The position numbers and the translations under genes are program-made. From NCBI RefSeq assembly GCF_032108445.1, contig NZ_CP134876.1:5766001-5830000 (forward strand): a stretch of 64,000 nucleotides of DNA. The letters are read 5' to 3'. Every line of letters starts with the position of its first letter. Position 1 is the first letter of the stretch. Origin of the DNA: Micromonospora halotolerans. GTDB taxonomy: Bacteria > Actinomycetota > Actinomycetes > Mycobacteriales > Micromonosporaceae. Positions 25,419-33,546 of the stretch are shown in pieces. The notes under the pieces are model-generated. The model ran no database searches. It saw nothing but the letters and a program-made list of their open reading frames with translations, and was not told the origin of the DNA.

Positions 25419-27698
25419 TCAGTCCGCGGGGACGCCCCGGGCCGCGGCCACCACGGCCTGGCCGAGGGAGATCCCGCCGTCGTTGGGCGGCACCCGCGAG
25501 TGCACGAGCACCCGGAAGCCGTCCTGCTCCAGCCCGCACACCACCCGGTCGAGCAGCAGCACGTTCTGGAAGACCCCGCCGGAGAGCGCGACCGTGGTCA
25601 GGCCCCTGCTTTCCCGGACGGCGCCGGCCGCCCGTACCACGGCATCCGCCAAACCGTGATGGAACCGCGCGGCGATCAGGCCGGGATCCACCTTGGCGCG
25701 CAGGTCGTCGACCACGCAGCGAACCAGCTCGCGCCCGACGTCCTGGAGCGGGACCGGACCGGTCGCCTCGACCCGGTAGCCGCCCCGCTCGTCGGGATCG
25801 GCCCGCTGCTCCAGAGCGATCGCGGCCTGCCCCTCGTACGTGACCCGGTCGTGCAGGCCGAGGATCGCCGAGACGGCGTCGAACAACCGGCCTGCGCTGG
25901 ACGTACGCGGCGAGTTCGTTCCGGTCCGCGCCAGCCCCACCACCGCGGACCAGTGCCGCCCGTGCCGCCGCACCACCGCCAGATCGGGCACCGCGTCGCC
26001 GTAGACCTCGTCGAGGTAGGCCGCCGCCATCCGCCACGGCTCGTGTACCGCCGCGACCCCGCCCGGCATCGGCACCGCGCCCAGGTGGCCGATCCGCTCG
26101 AACCCGGTCAGGTCGGCGGCGAGCAGCTCGCCTCCCCAGAAGGTGCCGTCCGGACCGTATCCGAGACCGTCGAAGGCGACGCCGATCACCGGGCCGGGGT
26201 CGCCGTTGTCGGCCAGGCAGGACGCGATGTGGGCGTGGTGGTGCTGGACGCCGAGCAACTCGACGTCCTCGCGCTCCAGCGCGTACTTGCTGGACAGGTA
26301 TTCGGGATGCAGGTCGTGGGCCACGACCTCCGGTCGGACGTCGAAGAGCCGGGTGAAGTGCTCTATCCCGTCGGTGAACGCCCGCAACGTCTCGAAGTTT
26401 TCCAGGTCGCCGATGTGGTGCGACACGAACGCACGTCGGCCCTTCGCCAGGCAGAACGTGTTCTTCAACTCCGCGCCGCACGCGAGTACCGGGCGGTCAA
26501 ACCGCCACGGGAGGGTGACTGGCGCGGGCACGTATCCACGGGAGCGCCGTACCGGCAGCTCACGGCCCCGGAACACGCGGACCACCGAGTCGTCGGTCCG
26601 GACGTGGATCCGCCGCTCGTGCGTCAGGAATCCGTCGGCGATCCGCGCCAGTCGCCGGCGGGCGTCGTCGTCGCGGTGGGCAATCGGTTCATCCGATACA
26701 TTGCCGCTGGTCAGCACGATCGGCATGCCGAGTCGACCGACCAGCAGATGGTGCAACGGGGTGTACGGCAGCATCACGCCCAGGTCGCGGTTGCCCGGTG
26801 CCACCGACGCGGCGACCGGGGCGTCGGCGCGGCGGGGCAGCAGCACCACGGGACGGCGTGCGCCGGTGAGCACCCGTTCGGCTGCCGGCGCCACGTGAAC
26901 CAGGGTGCGCGCCGCCGGCAGGTCGCCGGCCATCAGGGCGAAGGGTTTCTCCTCGCGGTGCTTGCGGGCGCGCAGCGTCGAGACGGCCCGGTCGTGGTCG
27001 GCCCGGGTAGCCAGGTGGTAGCCGCCGAGGCCCTTGACCGCGACGATCCGGCCGTCGCGCAGCCACCGTACGGCGGCGCCCAGGGGATCGTCGGGAAGCG
27101 GGTCGCCGTCGGCGTCGAGGAGCCGGAGGGCCGGACCGCACGCGGGGCAGCACACCGGCTCAGCGTGGAAGCGGCGGTCTCCAGGGTCTGCGTACTCGTC
27201 GGCACAGGCGGCGCACATCGGAAACTCCGCCATCGTGGTGGTGCACCGGTCGTACGGCACGTCCTCGACGATGGTGAACCGCGGCCCGCAGTTGGTGCAG
27301 TTCGTGAACGGGTAGCCGTGGCGCCGGTCCGTCGGATCGGCCAGCTCCGCCAGGCAGTCGGGGCAGGTGGCGGTGTCCGGGGAGATCAACGCGTCCCGAC
27401 CCCTGCCGGTGACGCTGGTGACGATGGCGAAGCCGGGCTGACCGGTCGGCGGCACCGCGTCGGTGGTGAGCCGTTCGACCTGGGCGAGTGTCGGTGCCCG
27501 CCGGCTGAGGTCGGCTACGAAGGCGGTCAGCCGGTCTCCGTCCCCTTCGACCTCGACGAAGACGCCCGCGCTGTCGTTGCCGACGAACCCGGCCAGCTCG
27601 TACTCGGTGGCCAGCGCATGCACGAACGGCCGGAACCCGACCCCCTGCACGATGCCCTCGACCCGGACGTGCATCCGCCGCGCGCTTGTCAGATCCAC
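25419..27698 (-). CDS. hypF: HypF carbamoyltransferase
   Basis: The 759-aa protein uses carbamoyl phosphate and ATP to carbamoylate HypE. Domains in order are: acylphosphatase (VRVEGIVQGVGFRPFV, ~11-26); two zinc fingers (CPDC...CTNC and CAAC...CPAC, ~110-190); YrdC-like (~200-390); and Kae1-like with HDLHPEYLSS and VQHHHAHIASC. GTG 27698 is used; an ATG 8 codons later is an alternative. It is the last gene of the minus-strand operon, 9 bp after the SIS gene. Confidence 0.94.
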   Translation of the reverse strand: MDLTSARRMHVRVEGIVQGVGFRPFVHALATEYELAGFVGNDSAGVFVEVEGDGDRLTAFVADLSRRAPTLAQVERLTTDAVPPTGQPGFAIVTSVTGRGRDALISPDTATCPDCLAELADPTDRRHGYPFTNCTNCGPRFTIVEDVPYDRCTTTMAEFPMCAACADEYADPGDRRFHAEPVCCPACGPALRLLDADGDPLPDDPLGAAVRWLRDGRIVAVKGLGGYHLATRADHDRAVSTLRARKHREEKPFALMAGDLPAARTLVHVAPAAERVLTGARRPVVLLPRRADAPVAASVAPGNRDLGVMLPYTPLHHLLVGRLGMPIVLTSGNVSDEPIAHRDDDARRRLARIADGFLTHERRIHVRTDDSVVRVFRGRELPVRRSRGYVPAPVTLPWRFDRPVLACGAELKNTFCLAKGRRAFVSHHIGDLENFETLRAFTDGIEHFTRLFDVRPEVVAHDLHPEYLSSKYALEREDVELLGVQHHHAHIASCLADNGDPGPVIGVAFDGLGYGPDGTFWGGELLAADLTGFERIGHLGAVPMPGGVAAVHEPWRMAAAYLDEVYGDAVPDLAVVRRHGRHWSAVVGLARTGTNSPRTSSAGRLFDAVSAILGLHDRVTYEGQAAIALEQRADPDERGGYRVEATGPVPLQDVGRELVRCVVDDLRAKVDPGLIAARFHHGLADAVVRAAGAVRESRGLTTVALSGGVFQNVLLLDRVVCGLEQDGFRVLVHSRVPPNDGGISLGQAVVAAARGVPAD

Positions 27699-27707
27699 GG
27701 CAACCGG

Positions 27708-28373
27708 TCAGAGTGAGTCGGCCAACGCCTGCTGGGTGAGTTCCCAGAGCACGTGGTAGACCGTCGTCTGCGCCTCCTGGACCCGGTGCACCGATGCCGA
27801 CGGCACCACGAAGAGGTGGTCGACGGCCTCGGATTCCGCCATCCGGCCGCCGTCGTATCCGGCGATCCCGATGGTCATCATGCCGCGCCGGGCCGCCTCC
27901 TCGAACGCACGCAGGACGTTGTTCGATCCTCCGCTCGTGGACAGCCCCACCACGACGTCCCCGGTCCGGCCGAACGCCGCCAACTGCCGGGCGAAGACCA
28001 CCTCGAATCCGACGTCGTTGGAGAGCGCCGTGATCAGCGCGACGTCGTGGGTGAGCGAGATGGCCGGCAACGGGCGGGCGTCCGCCGGCGGGTGAAGGAA
28101 CAACTGCGCGATGTCCTGGGCGTCCGTGCTGCTTCCGCCGTTGCCGAAGGTGTACAGCGTGCCGCCGGCCTGAAAGGCCGCAGCGCATTGGCGGGCGCAG
28201 TCGAGCAACCGCTGCCCGTGCCGGGCGACCAGGGACTCGCGGAGGGCGACGATCTCCGCCGCCTTCTCCGCGGTGGACCTCGCCACCGCGGCGAGCACCG
28301 CGTCCAGGTCGGTGGGCTTGGTGTCGAGGAACGGATAGAGCGCCCCGATGGCGCCCTCGACCTGGGCGCTCAT
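27708..28373 (-). CDS. SIS-domain (GmhA-like) protein, first-type
   Basis: The 221-aa protein has the sugar isomerase fold of sedoheptulose-7-phosphate isomerase GmhA: FGNGGSSTDAQD near residue 70, GLSTSGGSNNV near 123 and a C-terminal QEAQTTVYHVLWEL. By eye against E. coli GmhA, His61 and Glu65 are Asp and Leu here, while Gln172 and His180 are kept. Metal binding may therefore be impaired or shared with the paralog encoded two genes upstream. The ATG overlaps the HypC-like stop (ATGA). The link to hydrogenase is by location only. Confidence 0.8.
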   Translation of the reverse strand: MSAQVEGAIGALYPFLDTKPTDLDAVLAAVARSTAEKAAEIVALRESLVARHGQRLLDCARQCAAAFQAGGTLYTFGNGGSSTDAQDIAQLFLHPPADARPLPAISLTHDVALITALSNDVGFEVVFARQLAAFGRTGDVVVGLSTSGGSNNVLRAFEEAARRGMMTIGIAGYDGGRMAESEAVDHLFVVPSASVHRVQEAQTTVYHVLWELTQQALADSL

Positions 28374-28612
28374 GAGTGCTTCTCCACGACCGCGATGGCC
28401 TCCTTGGCGTGTACCAGTACGACGTCGCCAGGTCCCGAGTCGACCAGGGCCACGCTGACCTCCTCCGGTCCGGCGTCCGTGTCCACCACCGCCAGTCCTT
28501 CGGTCGTCAATTCGCGTACCCGGACGGCGACCGCCATGTCGGAACACGTGATGCACACGTCGTCGTGGCACTCGGGTGGGGTCGACGTTGCCGGCACCGG
28601 CTGCGAGGTCAC
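28370..28612 (-). CDS. Atypical HypC/HupF-family protein
   Basis: The 80-aa protein has a HypC-like barrel (GLAVVDTDAGPEEVSVALVD, then GDVVLVHAKEAIAVVE). The classical Met-Cys start is replaced by a ~14-residue extension leading to a cysteine trio ECHDDVCITCSD (Cys15, Cys20, Cys23). This second HypC-type chaperone could serve a different step or partner from the canonical HypC at 22847. The GTG start and the stop overlap the flanking SIS genes, so all three are translationally coupled. Confidence 0.8.
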   Translation of the reverse strand: MTSQPVPATSTPPECHDDVCITCSDMAVAVRVRELTTEGLAVVDTDAGPEEVSVALVDSGPGDVVLVHAKEAIAVVEKHS

Positions 28613-29223
28613 CGGACCGCCTCCGGCTTCAGCAGGCCGGGCTGTTCGAAGAACACGTGCACCAACTCCCACAGAATGTGATAGATCGTCACGTGCACCT
28701 CCTTCACGATGCACGGGTCGTCGGTACGGGCGACGACGACATGGTCGGCGACCGCGTCCCGAGCGATGTCGCCGCCGTCGGCGCCGAGGAGCCCGACCGT
28801 GAGCAGACCGAGGTCGCGGGCCACCGTCAGCCCGTGCCGGACATTGGCGCACCGGCCGTCGACGGACAGTCCGAGCGCGATGTCCTCCGGCGCGGCGAGC
28901 AGGCGCAGCTGAGCAGCGAACACCTCGTCAAAGCCCTCCGCCCGGGCGATCCCGGTGAGGCTCGCGGCGTCGTTCGTCAGCGAAATGGCCGGCAGCGCCC
29001 GCTTGCCGACGATGACCGGGTGGACGAACTCCACCACGACGTGCTGGGCATCTGTTGCCGGGCCCCCGTTGCCGAAGACGATCAACTTGCCGCCGCGATG
29101 GAAGCGTACGGCCATCTCGTGACAGGCCCGTGCGATCCGCGCCGCGTCGCCGGCGAGCGCCTCGGCGGGTGCCACTCGGCGGGCGAAGGCGCGGTGAACT
29201 GTCGGCATCACGGGTGACTGCAT
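28609..29223 (-). CDS. SIS-domain (GmhA-like) protein, second-type
   Basis: The 204-aa paralog of the SIS gene at 27708 has FGNGGPATDAQHVVVEF near residue 64. The equivalents of GmhA His61 and Glu65 are retained, whereas Gln172 is Lys (VKEVHVTIYHILWEL) and His180 is retained. The set of kept residues is complementary to the other paralog. The ATG at 29223 has CGGAGAA upstream; the gene starts 10 bp after the PadR gene. The substrate is unknown. Confidence 0.8.
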   Translation of the reverse strand: MQSPVMPTVHRAFARRVAPAEALAGDAARIARACHEMAVRFHRGGKLIVFGNGGPATDAQHVVVEFVHPVIVGKRALPAISLTNDAASLTGIARAEGFDEVFAAQLRLLAAPEDIALGLSVDGRCANVRHGLTVARDLGLLTVGLLGADGGDIARDAVADHVVVARTDDPCIVKEVHVTIYHILWELVHVFFEQPGLLKPEAVR

Positions 29224-29233
29224 GATTCTCCGT

Positions 29234-29611
29234 TCAGCGTCCGGACCGGGCGTACCGGTCGGCCGGGCCGACCCGCGTCCCAGCGAAGGCACCTGCCGTG
29301 CGTCGCAGGCAGGCGCCGATGACCTGGTCGAGCTGGGCCAGTCGGACCGTCCACGACCGGAGGGCCTGGCGCCCCTCGGCGGTGAGCTCGTAGCGCCGGC
29401 GTGCCGGCCCCGCCCCGGCGGTCTCCCACACGGAGATCAGCGAGCGATCGCGTTCCAGGCCGCGCAGCACCCGGTAGACCTGGCCGGGCTCCACATCGGG
29501 CATCCCCATCGCGCTGAGCCGGTCGATCAGGTCGTAGCCGTGGCCGGGCCGCTCGAGGATCAGGAGAAGGAGAAACGGAGGTAGCAGGCCGCGCAGCTCA
29601 CGTCCGTACAT
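29234..29611 (-). CDS. PadR family transcriptional regulator
   Basis: The 125-aa winged-helix repressor has ELRGLLPPFLLLLILERPGH and the wing GQVYRVLRGLERDRSLIS, followed by a basic R-R-R-Y-E-L-T strand and a C-terminal dimer helix. It starts at an ATG with GGGAGGGAG upstream. As first gene of the SIS-HypC-SIS-hypF operon it probably controls that operon, and perhaps the facing hydrogenase operon, in response to an unknown signal. Confidence 0.88.
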   Translation of the reverse strand: MYGRELRGLLPPFLLLLILERPGHGYDLIDRLSAMGMPDVEPGQVYRVLRGLERDRSLISVWETAGAGPARRRYELTAEGRQALRSWTVRLAQLDQVIGACLRRTAGAFAGTRVGPADRYARSGR

Positions 29612-29750
29612 GCCACTCCCTCCCGGTGCAGGGCACCGCTCTCTCCTGAAGCTAAACACGCTTTCTCCCGTAAAGAGGACGATTGCCCGGTTTGCGGGCG
29701 GCCACCACCCCCGATGCGGCGTGGCACCAGCCGTGGGCTTCAGCCCAGCC

Positions 29751-31514
29751 TCACGTCGGCTCGCCACCGCGCGGCGCCGCGTCCACCTTCTCCACCGGGT
29801 CGGCTTCGTCACCCTCCCGCTGCCGGCGACGGTCGCGCCTGCGCTCGACCAGCGCCGCGACGAGCAACGAACCGGCGGCTGCCGCCCGTCCCCACCGGCG
29901 CAGGGCGGCCCGCACCGGCCCGGGCGGACGCGGTGGTGGCGGCCCCGGCACCACGACCCGGTCCACGCCCGGGTACGCCAGCCGAGCGGCCTCGACCGCC
30001 TCCTCCTCCGACACCGCGACCCGGTTGACGGTGAGCACGAGCCGCCGGGCCTCGTCGCGGTAGCGCCACCGCCACACCTCCCCCTCCGGCCACAGCTCGA
30101 TCCGCTCGCCCGGCCGGTCCGGCGCGGGGATCTCGGGTTCGTCGTCGCGCACCGAGGGTCGGTGGGAGGGACGGCCGGCACGGCGCAGGTCGGCCCGGGT
30201 GAGGTCGCCGAGCGAGGTCGCGTCGCCGCCGCGCAGCGCCCGGGCGGTCAGGAACGCGACCGCGCCGGTCAGGATCGGCAGGGCGAGCACCAGGACCCGG
30301 AAGAGGTACAGCAGGTCGTAGACCGGCACCCCGAGCAGCCGGGCCAGGACGTCGTCGCCCGCGGCCACCACGAGTACCGCGAAGAAGGTCAGGGCGGCCA
30401 CGCCGACGCCGATCCGCACGGGGTGGTCCCGGGGCCGGTCGAGCAGGTGGTGCGGGCGGCGGTCGCGCGTGCCCAGCCGCTCGGCGAACGGCCAGACGTA
30501 GAGGGCCAGGAAGGCCAGCCCGCCGAGCACGACGCCGGGGAAGAACGGCGCCGGCACCAGGTAGCCACCGATGCGGAACTCCCAGGGCGGGAACAGGCGC
30601 AGCGCGCCGTCGCCCCAGGCGACGTACCAGTCCGGTTGCGCCGGCGAGGTGGACTGGGCCGGCTCGAACGGTCCGTAGAGCCACACCGGGTTGATCTGGG
30701 CCAGGCCGCCGAGGGCGAACAGCACCGCCAGGACCCAGGCGAAGAGGGCGAGCGAGCGCAGGGTGTAGCTCGGCCACAGCCGTGACCCGACCACGTTGTG
30801 CTCCGTCCGGCCCGGACCCGGGAACTGGGTGTGCTTCTGCCGCACCACGATGCCGAGGTGCAGGGAGATGAGGGCGACGAGGACGGCCGGTACGAGCAGC
30901 ACGTGGGTGACGAACATCCGCGGGATCATCGCGTCGGAGGGGAACTCGCCGCCCAGGGCCAGCGCGGCCAGCCAGGTCCCGACCAGGGGGATCGACTCCA
31001 CCACCGAGGTGATGATCCGCAGGCCCAGTCCGGACAGGAGGTCGTCGGGCATGGAGTAGCCGGTGAAGCCGTTGGCCAGGGCGAGGGTCAGCATGGTGAC
31101 GCCGATCAGCCAGTTGAGTTCGCGCGGCTTCCGGAACGCCCCGGTGAAGAAGATCCGGGCCAGGTGCAGCACGATCGCGGCGACGAAGATCAGCGAGGCC
31201 CAGTGGTGGGTCTGCCGGATCAGCAGACCGGCGCGGACGTCCCAGCTCAGCCGCACCACCGAGGCGTACGCGGCGGAGGTGGTGCTGCCGTCCAGTGGGG
31301 CGTACGACCCGTGGTAGACCCGGTCGGCGGAGCTGGCGTCGAAGAAGAAGGTGAGGTAGACGCCGGTGAGGATCAGCGCCACGAACGAGTAGAGCGCCAG
31401 CTCGCCGAGCATGAACGCCCAGTGGTCGGGGAAGACCTTCGCCAGCGCCCGGCGGGTGATCGGCGAGAGCCGGAGCCGGTCGTCCAGCGCGCGGGCCAGC
31501 CGATTCATGATCAT
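29751..31514 (-). CDS. qcrB: QcrB, cytochrome bc complex cytochrome b subunit
   Basis: The 587-aa subunit oxidises menaquinol through two b hemes. Heme ligands lie in QTHHWASLIF...VLHLARI and FVTHVLLV...ISLHLGI. The quinol-site PDWY (PEWY in other species) shows the C-terminal cytochrome b part is fused. After the last helix there is a ~130-residue soluble tail with an IELWPEGEVWRWRYRDEARR segment and a final hydrophobic stretch with an arginine-rich end. The start overlaps the qcrA stop (ATGA). Confidence 0.93.
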   Translation of the reverse strand: MIMNRLARALDDRLRLSPITRRALAKVFPDHWAFMLGELALYSFVALILTGVYLTFFFDASSADRVYHGSYAPLDGSTTSAAYASVVRLSWDVRAGLLIRQTHHWASLIFVAAIVLHLARIFFTGAFRKPRELNWLIGVTMLTLALANGFTGYSMPDDLLSGLGLRIITSVVESIPLVGTWLAALALGGEFPSDAMIPRMFVTHVLLVPAVLVALISLHLGIVVRQKHTQFPGPGRTEHNVVGSRLWPSYTLRSLALFAWVLAVLFALGGLAQINPVWLYGPFEPAQSTSPAQPDWYVAWGDGALRLFPPWEFRIGGYLVPAPFFPGVVLGGLAFLALYVWPFAERLGTRDRRPHHLLDRPRDHPVRIGVGVAALTFFAVLVVAAGDDVLARLLGVPVYDLLYLFRVLVLALPILTGAVAFLTARALRGGDATSLGDLTRADLRRAGRPSHRPSVRDDEPEIPAPDRPGERIELWPEGEVWRWRYRDEARRLVLTVNRVAVSEEEAVEAARLAYPGVDRVVVPGPPPPRPPGPVRAALRRWGRAAAAGSLLVAALVERRRDRRRQREGDEADPVEKVDAAPRGGEPT

Positions 31515-32374
31515 GGCCGGCTCCAGAAGCCGGCGCCGGGCGGCGCGGTGAAGTCGCCGGTGGCCCGGAGGAAGCCGTCCGGGCCGACCTCGATCGGCAG
31601 TCCCGGCAGCGGCCGCGCCGCGGGACCGGCGACCGCCCGGGCCCCGGCCAGCAGGTCGAATGACGACTGGTGGCAGGGGCAGAGGACCCGGCCGGTGCCC
31701 TTGAGGTAGAGCCGCACCGGGCAGCCGGCGTGGGTGCAGAGCGTCGACCAGACGGCTAGGCCGCCCAGGTGGCCTCCGGCGGGCGGGCGGGAGAAGCGCT
31801 CCGGGTCGAGGCGGACCGCGAACGCGGGGGCGTCGCCGGCGTCGGGGTCTCCCTCGGGGAAGACCGCGACCATGGTCTCGGCGGGCACGTCGTCCGGCCG
31901 CAAGGGCTGTCCCGTGTCGTCGACCAGCCGTACGCCGGGCCCCCACGGCGTGTCCTTCAGGGCCCGGAGCGGGCGGCCCCGGTCCCAGGGGAGCAGGGAG
32001 CGCAGCGGGAACAGCGCGGCGACGCCCAGGGCGGTCAGCGCGAACCCGAGTGCCGCGAGCAGGCCGTACCGGCGCGTCGGGCTGTCCGGCGCGGCGAACT
32101 CCGCCGCGGTCATCGCCTGCTCGGCCGGGGTCGGGGGGAAGCCCTCGTGCTCCTCGACGTAACCGCCGACCGGAACCAGCCGCCGGGCCCAGACCGCGAG
32201 CCCCAGCGCCAGACCGGCGAAGGCGACCGCCAGGCACACCCCCTCCCACCGGGTGTCGCCGCCCAGCCCGTAGGTCACCGCGAAGCCGACCGCCCCGGCG
32301 GCGCTCAGCAGAAACGCGCCGACGATGCGGCGGCTCGCGGACTCCTCGGCCGGCGACGGGACGGGGCGCCTCAC
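31511..32374 (-). CDS. qcrA: QcrA, Rieske iron-sulfur subunit
   Basis: The 287-aa subunit has three N-terminal membrane helices, the actinobacterial arrangement, and a C-terminal Rieske domain. The [2Fe-2S] ligands are in STLCTHAGCPV and LCPCHQSSFD. It accepts electrons from menaquinol and passes them to the diheme cytochrome. The GTG start overlaps the qcrC stop (GTGA). Confidence 0.94.
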   Translation of the reverse strand: MRRPVPSPAEESASRRIVGAFLLSAAGAVGFAVTYGLGGDTRWEGVCLAVAFAGLALGLAVWARRLVPVGGYVEEHEGFPPTPAEQAMTAAEFAAPDSPTRRYGLLAALGFALTALGVAALFPLRSLLPWDRGRPLRALKDTPWGPGVRLVDDTGQPLRPDDVPAETMVAVFPEGDPDAGDAPAFAVRLDPERFSRPPAGGHLGGLAVWSTLCTHAGCPVRLYLKGTGRVLCPCHQSSFDLLAGARAVAGPAARPLPGLPIEVGPDGFLRATGDFTAPPGAGFWSRP

Positions 32375-33156
32375 TCCGCTGCCCTCCGGCCCAGCCAGCG
32401 CACGCCGGCCAGCAGGAGTCCGAGCACCGCCAGCCAGGCGAGCAACCCCTCGGCCAGCGGGCCGAGCCGGCCGAGCGGGTTGCCGCCCGGGTCCAGCCGC
32501 TCGGTGCGCAGCCGCCGCACGTAGGTGGTCAGATCGTCGACCTGCTGATCGGTGAGCACCTGGCCGGGGAAGGCCGGCATCAGCCCGGGCCCGACCCGGA
32601 CCGCCTCGGCGACCTGGGTGGCCGAGGCGTCGTACAGCGGTGGCGCGCTCCAGCCGTTGGTGAGCACGGCGCCCGAGCCGGCAGCCCCGTGGCAGGGCGC
32701 GCAGTTGGCGGCGAAGAGTTCCCGGCCGGAGACCAGGTCGCCGGGGGCGACCCGGGGAATCCGCGGGCCGCCGCCGCCGAAGCTGGCCACGTGGTCGACG
32801 AGCGCGGAGATGTCGTCGGCGCTGAAGACGGGCTCGCGGCGCCGCGCCTGGGTGACTTCCCGCGACACCGGCATCCGGCCGGTGGAGAGCTGGAAGTCCA
32901 CCGCGGCGGGCCCGACGCCGACCAGGGACGGCCCCTGCTGCGACCCCTGCCCGCGCACGCCGTGGCAGCTCGCGCACTGCTCCAGGTAGAGCTGGGTGCC
33001 GCGGTCGCCGGCGGGGGTGGTGGCGGCCGGGGTCGGCGTGGGGTCGGGCGCGGGCGTGAGGGCCACCGGGCCCACGGCGAGCGCCAGCACGGACCCGACC
33101 GCGAGGGCCCGGCGCGGGTGCGGGGCGGGCAGCGTCACCGCTCGTGGTCGCCGCAT
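32371..33156 (-). CDS. qcrC: QcrC, diheme cytochrome c subunit
   Basis: The 261-aa protein has an N-terminal signal-anchor, two heme c sites (CASCH near residue 61 and CAPCH near 150) and a C-terminal membrane helix. This is the cytochrome cc of actinobacterial bcc complexes, which passes electrons directly to the oxidase in a supercomplex without a soluble carrier. It starts 3 bp after the preceding cytochrome gene. Confidence 0.93.
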   Translation of the reverse strand: MRRPRAVTLPAPHPRRALAVGSVLALAVGPVALTPAPDPTPTPAATTPAGDRGTQLYLEQCASCHGVRGQGSQQGPSLVGVGPAAVDFQLSTGRMPVSREVTQARRREPVFSADDISALVDHVASFGGGGPRIPRVAPGDLVSGRELFAANCAPCHGAAGSGAVLTNGWSAPPLYDASATQVAEAVRVGPGLMPAFPGQVLTDQQVDDLTTYVRRLRTERLDPGGNPLGRLGPLAEGLLAWLAVLGLLLAGVRWLGRRAAE

Positions 33157-33159
33157 CAG

Positions 33160-33546
33160 TCAGTCCAGCGTGTAGAGGTACGCGGCGATGTCCTGCGCGT
33201 CGATCGCGCTGACGCCGAGGTTCGGCATGGCGGTGCCCGCCTCGACGGCCTGCGGATCGGTTATCCACCGTCGCAGGTTGTCCGCGTTGTTGGGCAGCTC
33301 ACCGGCGATGTAGGACCGGGCGCCGAAGCGGGTCAACGGCGGGCCGACCAGCCCACCGGCGCGGTCGACACCGGGGATGGTGTGGCACGAGCCGCACCCG
33401 TACTGGGCGATCAGCTTCGCGCCCCGGTCCGGCCGGCCGGCGCGGGACTCGGGCGGTGGTGGGGGCGACGTCGACGCGCAGCCGGTCACGCCGACGACCG
33501 GCAGCGCCGCCAGCACCGTTGCCAGCATCCAGAGACGACGACTCAT
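33160..33546 (-). CDS. Monoheme cytochrome c lipoprotein
   Basis: The 128-aa protein has a lipoprotein signal (lipobox GVTGC near residue 24), a Pro/Ser spacer and one heme c motif CGSCHTIPG with a likely Met ligand in GTAMPNLGV. It would be anchored on the outer face of the membrane. Its position between ctaG and qcrC suggests an extra electron carrier within the bcc-caa3 module. The ATG overlaps the ctaG stop (ATGA). Confidence 0.88.
   Translation of the reverse strand: MSRRLWMLATVLAALPVVGVTGCASTSPPPPPESRAGRPDRGAKLIAQYGCGSCHTIPGVDRAGGLVGPPLTRFGARSYIAGELPNNADNLRRWITDPQAVEAGTAMPNLGVSAIDAQDIAAYLYTLD

Noticed and set aside
27708..29223. Assigning the SIS proteins to LPS heptose synthesis
   Set aside because: The organism is evidently Gram-positive, the catalytic residues are incomplete and the genes are locked into a hypF/hypC-like operon.
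29612..29750. Possible PadR operator in the gap before the regulator gene
   Set aside because: I could not find a convincing inverted repeat in the 139-bp region between the PadR and qcrB genes, so no operator is called.
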